Below are positions 25,301 to 34,300 of a DNA stretch of 64,000 bases, in pieces. A program made the translations under genes and the position numbers. This DNA comes from Membranipora membranacea (taxonomy: Eukaryota > Bryozoa > Gymnolaemata > Cheilostomatida > Membraniporidae). Positions within the stretch are counted from its first letter, which is position 1, and each line of letters starts with the position of its first letter. The stretch is taken from contig OU612067.1 in NCBI GenBank assembly GCA_914767715.1, positions 25,518,162-25,582,161 of the forward strand, written 5' to 3'. The notes under the pieces are model-generated. The model made no database searches and was not told where the DNA came from. It saw only the letters and a program-made list of their open reading frames with translations.

Positions 25301-28300
25301 AGTGATGGTATCACAATCAAAGGTGAAGCTGGAGCAGATGGTCTACCAGGAAAAGATGGAGCTAAAGGTTGGTTGTGGTGTCTGTTTATTTAATATAATA
25401 GACTTTATACTCTACAAACATGTTCATAGGGTTTGAGGCAGGTGTTAGCAGTTGTGCACTGATTGTTATCTGAGATAGACATTGACTCTTATTTACATTT
25501 AAGACCCTAATTTTCAGAATCCATTCCCACAAACTTAATCCAACACCACAGAATGTCTTTGTTCAATACCATGTGAGTTGAAATCACTATCAGACCCAAG
25601 GTGAACATTGCTACGTCAACATGACAAGTTTAGGCAGAAAATAAATAATTTAATTTGACCCAATTCTTTGACTTTCATGAGTTCAAAACGATAGGCCTAG
25701 CTTTAAGCCCTTAAATTTAGATGGAGAAGGTAGCATTAGGTTATTGATTATCAGTTTCATTTGGCCTTCCTCGACATTTGTAAAAATAGATTTCTACTGT
25801 TGTACCAATCTGTGGAATAATTTATTGGAGAAATAATTTATGGAGGAAACAGTACTATGTGAGATGGGAAAGATAGGTAATTTAGGGAGTGCAGCCAGTG
25901 AGCAGAAAGCAACAAATTACAGTTAACTGTCACATTTCACTACTCAAATATGTCACCCTTGGCCATCTAGCCAATGCAATTCAATCTATATATTTCCAGG
26001 TGAAGTTGGAGCGGCTGGTCTACCCGGAAAAGATGGATATGATGGCAAAGACGGCAAGAATGGTTACAATGGCAAGGATGGTGCCGCTGGACACTGGGGA
26101 GCTACTGGTAAACCTGGTAAAGATGGGAAGGATGGTGCAGCTGGTCACTGGGGAGCCACGGGTCTGCCAGGGGAAAATGGATATGATGGCAAAGACGGCA
26201 AGAATGGTTACGATGGCAAGGATGGTGCCGCTGGACACTGGGGAGCTACTGGTAAACCTGGTAAAGATGGGAAGGATGGTGCAGCTGGTCACTGGGGAGC
26301 CACGGGTCTGCCAGGGGAAAATGGATATGATGGCAAAGACGGCAAGAATGGTTACGATGGCAAGGATGGTGCCGCTGGACATTGGGGAGCCACAGGTCTC
26401 CCAGGAAAGAATGGTGCCGCTGGACACTGGGGAGCCACGGGTCTGCCAGGAGAGAATGGATATGATGGCAAAGATGGAGCAGCTGGAAAGTGGGGAGCAA
26501 CTGGACCACAGGGTGAGAAGGGAGATAGAGGAAGTGATGGATTTGATGGTGTCGATGGAGCTAAGGGAGATCAGGGACTACAGGGATTTACTGGTGAAGT
26601 GGGAAGTGATGGTATCACAATCAAAGGTGAAGCTGGAGCAGATGGTCTACCAGGTGAGGCTGGAGCAGATGGTCTACCAGGAAAGGATGGAGCTAAAGGT
26701 AATCAGTAGTCTTTGCGTACATATAATGAATCAGTGCTTCACTAAATAGTATGCTTGCAGACTTGTTGCAATCAAGAGGAAGTTGCAGTAGCAGTTGGCA
26801 CTACAGAAATGTTGAGATGCGCCCTAGTAGTTAGCGAAATAGCTCAGCGGGTAAAGTGTGCTTCAAATTAGGTTATTGCTAATGATGGCGCTTGCAATAA
26901 GCCTGTCACAGAAACCTGTTTGTCCTCATTTTGACAACATATAGGCAATTGTAATGCTATGAGTGAGGTATTTTGTTTTCACAAATTCTAGATTTGCAGA
27001 ATTCACAGAATTTTTAACCGATGAACGTATTCTGCCTATGGTAGTCCGCTGGCAGCCAATGCAAAATGCAATGCAACTTCATTTATGAAATTGGGTGGAT
27101 AGGGTTTGACAGTGGTGGTTTTCATGCTGATTGAAATTGTAATATTGTACCTTACACTGAGTTGCACAATAGGCAGGTCAACTCTGCCAGCAAAAGGGAG
27201 AGTATTCAAAAAACGATGATATGGTTTCAAAACATCCAAAATGTGAAAGAACATGTCAGAGTTAATTTATCTACAATTTTTCATGGATCTGCCATCAGTT
27301 GTCCAGGAGCCAGCCAATTTGAAAAGGAAGTTTGGTTTAATGATGGTTACATACAGGTGATATAAGGGGGTATTGCAACAACTTTGCTCAGTTTCTGGGC
27401 TATTTATGATAGATCCATATAAACTTGTAGATCCGCTAATTCTGATATGTTCTTTCAGATTTTGGATGTTTCAAAACCATGTCATCGGTTTGTATCACTT
27501 TCCCTGGCAGCAGTTTGGACAATAGCTACCTATCGTGCAACTCAGTGTAATTACCATTGCGATCAGAATGAAAACTCTCCCAGAAACAACTGTCAAACTC
27601 CCAATTTCATAAATCGATGTGAATGATAGGTGTTGGCTGCCATAGGAGTATACTCTTTTATGTCAAACTCGGCAGTTTTAAGTTCTGTATACTATGTATA
27701 ATGTGATGCAGAGCGACTTCCAGTTGGGTCTGCCCTAAGCCAATCTGGCAGAAATGAGAAGTGAGAATTTAAAGGTTGTAAAGGGACCATGCAACATATT
27801 GCGCCTTATTGGACTGGCACCCCAAACTCTATTGACCAAAACATTAGATTATGCGGGCAAGATATGATGCTGAACAAAATGTTATTATTAAACATGGGCA
27901 CATTCTGTCTTTGGTAAAATAGTCCGGTCTAATAAAAGCATTTATCTGGAACTCCAATGAACTCCCTCTTTATTCAGTACTCATCTTCACAGATATGCTT
28001 AGGTTCACCAGCAAAAACTAGTCCAGATACAAGTTGCCAAACACTACAAGATGCCTAAGGGTCTTAACGTATAGATATGACAGTGGCCACCTTCATCTGT
28101 CAATCTATGTTTATATCCATATCTTAACATATTGAATTTCCTCAATCATTTGCAATCACCTTGCTGATACTGCTCTAGAGAGCTGTCAAAGTAATTAGCA
28201 ACAGATGCAAAGGCATGATTACAAAATAGATCAAACCCATATTTATGGATTTCTGAGTAATGATAATCTAAAATGAGTTCAGAATCTCATCTATTAAAAA

Positions 28301-31300
28301 AGGTAGAGGAAGTAATAAAAGGTAGAGTAGGTAATATAAGCCTGTGAAAAATCTTAAGCTTGACTTAAAAAAAAGTCTAATCGTTTGTAGGTGAAGCTGG
28401 AAAAGATGGATATGACGGCAAAGACGGAAAGAATGGTTACGATGGCAAGGATGGTGCAGCTGGAAAGTGGGGAGCCACAGGTCTCCCAGGAAAGACTGGT
28501 GCAGCTGGACACTGGGGAGCCACGGGTGTGCCAGGGAAAGATGGATATGACGGCAAAGACGGCAAGAATGGTTACGATGGCAAGGATGGTGCCGCTGGAC
28601 AATGGGGAGCCACGGGTGTGCCAGGGAAAGATGGATATGACGGCAAAGACGGCAAGAATGGTTACGATGGCAAGGATGGTGCTGCTGGAAAGTGGGGAGC
28701 TACTGGACCACAGGGTGAGAAGGGAGATAGAGGAAGCGATGGATTTGATGGTGTCGATGGAGCAAAGGGTGATCAGGGACAACAGGGATTTACTGGTGAA
28801 GTGGGAAGTGATGGTATCACAATCAAAGGTGAAGCTGGAGCGGATGGTCTACCAGGAAAGGATGGAGCTAAAGGTAAACAATAGTCTCTGAACCATTTAA
28901 TGGCTTTCCAACAATTTTTATTTCTTTGGGCCATCTATCAGGGTCTTTGTAATGAGGTTATCATTACTGCATATAGATTTGATATGATTTCTGAGAAGAG
29001 CTGTAAGGGCTTCAACACATGTGAAAGACGTGTCAGCGTGAAATATTTCATGTAAAGATAAGAGAGAATTAGAGTAGGGTAAAAGACCACCTCAAATCTA
29101 TCACATCTCATCGTAGAATTCAAGGTTTGCACAACCATGAGCCACCAGGGCGTAGCAAATTATTCGTTCACGTTAGCATCCTTGATATTTTCAATTGGCA
29201 GTTAAGTGATAGCGAAACCCAAACTGAGGGGAAAAATATGGTTCTGTATTGCTCAAGTGAGAATATACAGCCCATAACCTACCTACCATACAAATTTGCA
29301 GTTCAACATTGATACGTAAAATCTAAATCGTTCCAGGTGAAGTTGGGGCAGCTGGACTATTGGGAGCAACAGGTGTGCCCGGAAAAGATGGATATGACGG
29401 CAAAAATGGAAAGGATGGGTATGATGGCAAGGACGGCAAGAATGGTTATGATGGCAAGGATGGTGCCGCTGGACACTGGGGAGCTACTGGTGTCCCAGGA
29501 AAGGATGGTGCCGCTGGACACTGGGGAGCCACCGGTTTGCCAGGAAATAATGGATATGATGGCAAGGATGGAGCAGCTGGAAAGTGGGGAGCTACTGGAC
29601 CACAGGGTGAGAAGGGAGATAGAGGAAGCGATGGATTTGATGGTGTTGATGGAGCAAAGGGGGATCAGGGACTACAGGGATTTACTGGTGAAGTCGGAAG
29701 TGATGGTATCACAATCAAAGGTGAAGCTGGAGCAGATGGTCTACCAGGAAAAGATGGAGCTAAAGGTAAAGATTATCTCCGAACCACTTGATGGCTTTCG
29801 AACAATTTTTATTTGCTTACGACATCCACCAGGTCTTTGTATTGAGGTTATCATAATTGCCTATATATTTTTTTAATAATTATGATTTCTGAGATGAGCT
29901 GAAAGGGCTTCAATCCAACACAGATGTGAAAGCGTGAAATATTTCAAAGATATGGGCTGTTGATTATTTCGTGTTAAGATAAGAGAGAATTAGAGTAGGG
30001 TAAAAGATCAACTTAAATCTATCACATCTCATCGTAAAATTCAAGGTTTACACAACCATGAGCCACCAATGCATAGCTAATTATTCGTTAAGGTTAGCAT
30101 CATTGATAATTGCAATTGGCAGTTAAGTGATAGCAAAACCCAAACTGAGTAGAAAAATAAGGTTCTGTATTGCTCAAGTGAGCATAAACAGGACATATTC
30201 CTACCTAACACACAAATTTTCAGTACAACATTTATACGTACAATCTAATTATTTCCAGGTTTGCCCGGAAAAGATGGAGCAGATGGCCACTGGGGAGCTA
30301 CTGGTAAAAATGGTAAAGATGGATATGATGGCAAAGACGGCAAGAATGGTAAAGATGGCAAGAATGGTGCGGCAGGAGCCTGGGGAGCTACTGGTTTGCC
30401 AGGAAAGAATGGCAAAGATGGTGCAGCTGGACTCTGGGGTGCTAAAGGCGCACCAGGAAAAGATGGGGCTAACGGTAAGCAGTGGTGTCTATAACATTAT
30501 TCATTATGATGTAGATCTAAGCAAAATAGTTTAAAACACTTTAGCGACTTCTGAGGCCTTTCACTAAAGGCGAACGGTTGAAATTAAACTAGAAATAAAA
30601 CCAGTAATGAATTTCTGGTTGAGAAATTATACAGTCTAAATATTTACAGGTAAAGATGGGGCAGCCGGACCATGGGGTAAAGATGGTAAAGATGGCAAGG
30701 ATGGTGCAGCTGGAGCCTTGGGTGCTAAAGGCGCACCAGGGAAAAATGGTGCAGCTGGAGCAGCCGGTCCTTGGGGAGCAACTGGCCCTGTTGGACCAGC
30801 AGGGCCTTGGGGACCAGCAGGACCCGCTGGAAAACAGGGAGCTACTGGAGCACCAGGCCCACCATGGTCTGCTGGAAGCAGGAGATAAGCAGGTGCGTTA
30901 ACACATTGTAACTTTAAACACCATGTTTCCATGTGAATAGTGAGATCGGCCTAGATTGAGCTGAGTTGTCACCTCTTGGCTCGACCTCAAAATATGAATC
31001 CATTCACCTGGTAGAGCTGAGAAAAAATCATCAAAAATAGTCTGCCGGAATTTTAACTTGGGCCTCTCACTCTCGGAACTGCAGTGTTTCATATATAATG
31101 CAGGTAGATTTAAAGAAAATCAAAACTTTCTATAATAATGCAGCGTGTAGCAATTCTGTAACTTATGTTAGAATGCGCACAATATTTGGAAACGGAAATA
31201 AACTGCCAACATTGATCACAATTGGGCTGATAAATGATGCCATAAGTAGCCAGTTATGTTTGCATCATGTCAGATGAAAGCAATTCAAAATCAATAATTG

Positions 31301-34300
31301 GCAACCGTTTTTTTTTCTTTTACAGACAAGCTCCGATGCCATTTGGTGATGGGTGTATGTACGGTAGGCAGTGTGCCCATATAATTTAGATGTGATCCTA
31401 TTTATTCAAGGGACAAAAAATGTCATTATCTTTAACCCAGAAAACTCAAGATAAGGTCGGGAATGCTGGGTCCTGTCATCGCTACACACAGAATGCCTCA
31501 TTATATATCTGTTGAGTGGTTTTTTATAGTGATAGATCAGGCAGGCAACCCACCTCCGATATCACTTTTTCCCATATAAACACATGCCCACATAACCAGA
31601 CCTAATCTAGACGCTTGTCTAGGTAACTATTCACACCTGACGATATATAACAGTGGGTAGTTCCCTGGCTGACCGCCTCAGCAGACTGCAGACTTGTATG
31701 ACTCGCAGCGGAGAAGTGAGCAGAAATGTACACCTCACATGGAACTCATCGACTGATCGCCTATCAGTGAATGACCCGCCTAGTCACACATGCCTTATGT
31801 CTGATAGAAATCATTGTCTACTACATTCTGTGAGGTTTTTTCTACATGTAGCATATCAAGTGCAATTACAATTCATAATATTTTTTGTAATTAATGAAAT
31901 TCAATGTATTCATGTACATATATTAATCAAGAGTAGGAGGAAGAACCCTCCTGATGTTTACTTATTATCACTATTTTTTTGAGTATTTTCTTTGAAATAG
32001 AGTTGCAATAAAGAAATTACTTAGCTATATCATCATGTGCTGGATATTACATGCAGACTCTCTCGAGCGCTTATATCTGTTGGAAAATTAGACGGGGAAA
32101 TAATATATTACACTTTGTACAGTTTATGATGTGATATTGAGAGGGACACATCTGTATCATTCTGTTGTTTTTGTATGTGTGGGCAGTGTTAGGTCACCCA
32201 CACATTTGTCCTCTCGGATGACTCATTCAAAGCGATAAAGTAAACACTGGGTACATAATTGCGACCGCCTGTGGGGGAAGTCGGCCTTGCTGAGGTGTCT
32301 TTTAGATCGTTTGGGTCTTTAAGGACCTTCACTTGTTGAGGTCAGTGAATGCCCTCTAGATGCAGTGTCCGAAGATGATACCTCCATGAACGGTTTACTG
32401 ATGATCATTGGAGTTTCTAGCCTGGAGGATGTTTCAATTAGAATCAAGCGGCCAAACTCTTACTACAGTTACAAGCCCTCACTCCTTTTTAGCTTTCAAT
32501 TTGGCTAATCTGTTCCGAAACTATTCACGGCAATTCTTTATAATTGCATCCAGAAGTTTCAGTTTCTAATTGAAAGAACCCTTCCTTTGTACAAAGTCAA
32601 TTTTACTGACAATCAATAATGCATTATAAATTACAAGTGCTATCAACATTCCACATTGTTAAAGTTTGTTTGTTATTAGAGCACCAGACATTTTCACTCT
32701 TAGAATGGAGAGAGAGAGAGCATAATTATGGTCATGGCCGCATATGTTTCAGCATGATTAATATTTATGTTTTGTTCAAAAAGTTCTTACCCAATGCACC
32801 GAGTAATGTGAAAGATGACCATATAGCTTCGCTAACACCTTAGCGGGCCAGACTATGAGAGTGTCTAAGAGGTGGCTCTGAGAGCATATATGACTCCAGA
32901 TTCCATATGCTGTGTTACATATTGTGACCAAATTTCAACTCTCCATGACCCGAGATACAAACCAATATTTCAGATGGCGATTATCTAGCCTTGTCGCGCG
33001 GCCACAGGTTTTGGCTTTTTGGCCTCGAGACAAGGCTAGCGGTTATCTATTTGGTTCATATTGGGGATATGGCTTAGTTTAAATTCCTCCACAGATAAAA
33101 TCACAAGAAATATGCGATCTACTCACATAATTACAAGCCAGGGCCCATGTGAGATCCACAGTCTGCTCGACAGCCTCATATTTGATGTCCGGTTCAGCTG
33201 CACCAGTCTTTAGTATGTTAGAGTATGGGGACCGAGCTCTCAGCTGTATAATACTCATGTCTATATTCAGTAAGTCAGCTACATCCGATATAAGCTTCAC
33301 CTGGTATAAGATGGTACTATGGTAAGTATCGGCTGGTCGCAACAAAACTGTTTATCTGGTTGATGATTGTCAGTGTAATAAGGAAACAACAGAGGCTCAG
33401 TGGGCAGAACTGCTATGTGCAGCTGTCTCAGTTAGCTTGTAGGTCAGAGCATTCATGTCGCACAAAGGGCTAGTAATTGTGTTGTGGACAGTGCCAGTAT
33501 TGTGATGCTGGGACACAAGCACTCTTATTAGCTGTGCCATCTGAGACTCCTTACCGGTATAGATCTTGATGTTCAGGTGTCAATATTGTGCCTGTGCATT
33601 GGGCAAACTTAACAACATCCGGTAAATGTCTAAGCATAAATATAAATTTGAGAAAAAATATTGTGGACAAAGCTATATTAGGCATCGGTAGCAAGCTTGT
33701 GGTAAATATTCATAAAAGGCTTAATACTTAGGTACCAATTATGGAAGATTTCACATGGCCGAATGAATGGATCAAACCACTCCACTGTACTCTACTGTAA
33801 CAGCACTAAATACATAGTACATACCCGATTTGATGAGCTAAGCCTGGATGATGGTAAGCCTAGTCTGAGTACCACAGACACCCGATTATCATGAGGCTGA
33901 CACCTGGTATACATGGCTGTGCTGCTATCACCATGTGACTCTGTGATAGTCAGACTAATAACTCTCGGCTCACAACTCTCACATCCTCTGTCTCTAACTT
34001 GCACCTAGTAAATATTAATCTATATGAGAAAATGCATTAAAGTATCACGTCAAATAAGTTACCTGTAATCACAGGTGGAGCTAACCCTTGCCGGGGGGCT
34101 GTCGGGCGAGGGGCAAAAGTCTGGGGGCTCAGACTAAGGTGGAGCAGATGACACTGATGGGCCAAATATCATACCAACAAAGGGTTGGTGCGGGGCCTAT
34201 CTAATTTCAGAGAAATCCTTTTGATAACGCTGCCAGCAAACACTAGGCATTAGGCTTTCCAATGCTGGAGTACAAACAGAATGGTTAGAAAGATCATTTA

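Noticed and set aside
23870-26509. Minus-strand ORFs over the collagen exons
   Set aside because: Antisense shadows of Gly-X-Y codons (Pro/Ser/Phe-Ile repeats); no splice or promoter support.
26834-26930. tRNA-like stretch (ATAGCTCAGCGGGTAAAGTG)
   Set aside because: A-box-like only; no good B box at the right distance and no acceptor stem, so not called as a tRNA or SINE.
23548-29876. Met/Lys/Glu-rich ORFs (MVQLDTGE-type repeats) over the collagen exons
   Set aside because: They are the shifted frame of the Gly-X-Y repeats; the collagen frame is the one whose exons join in phase.
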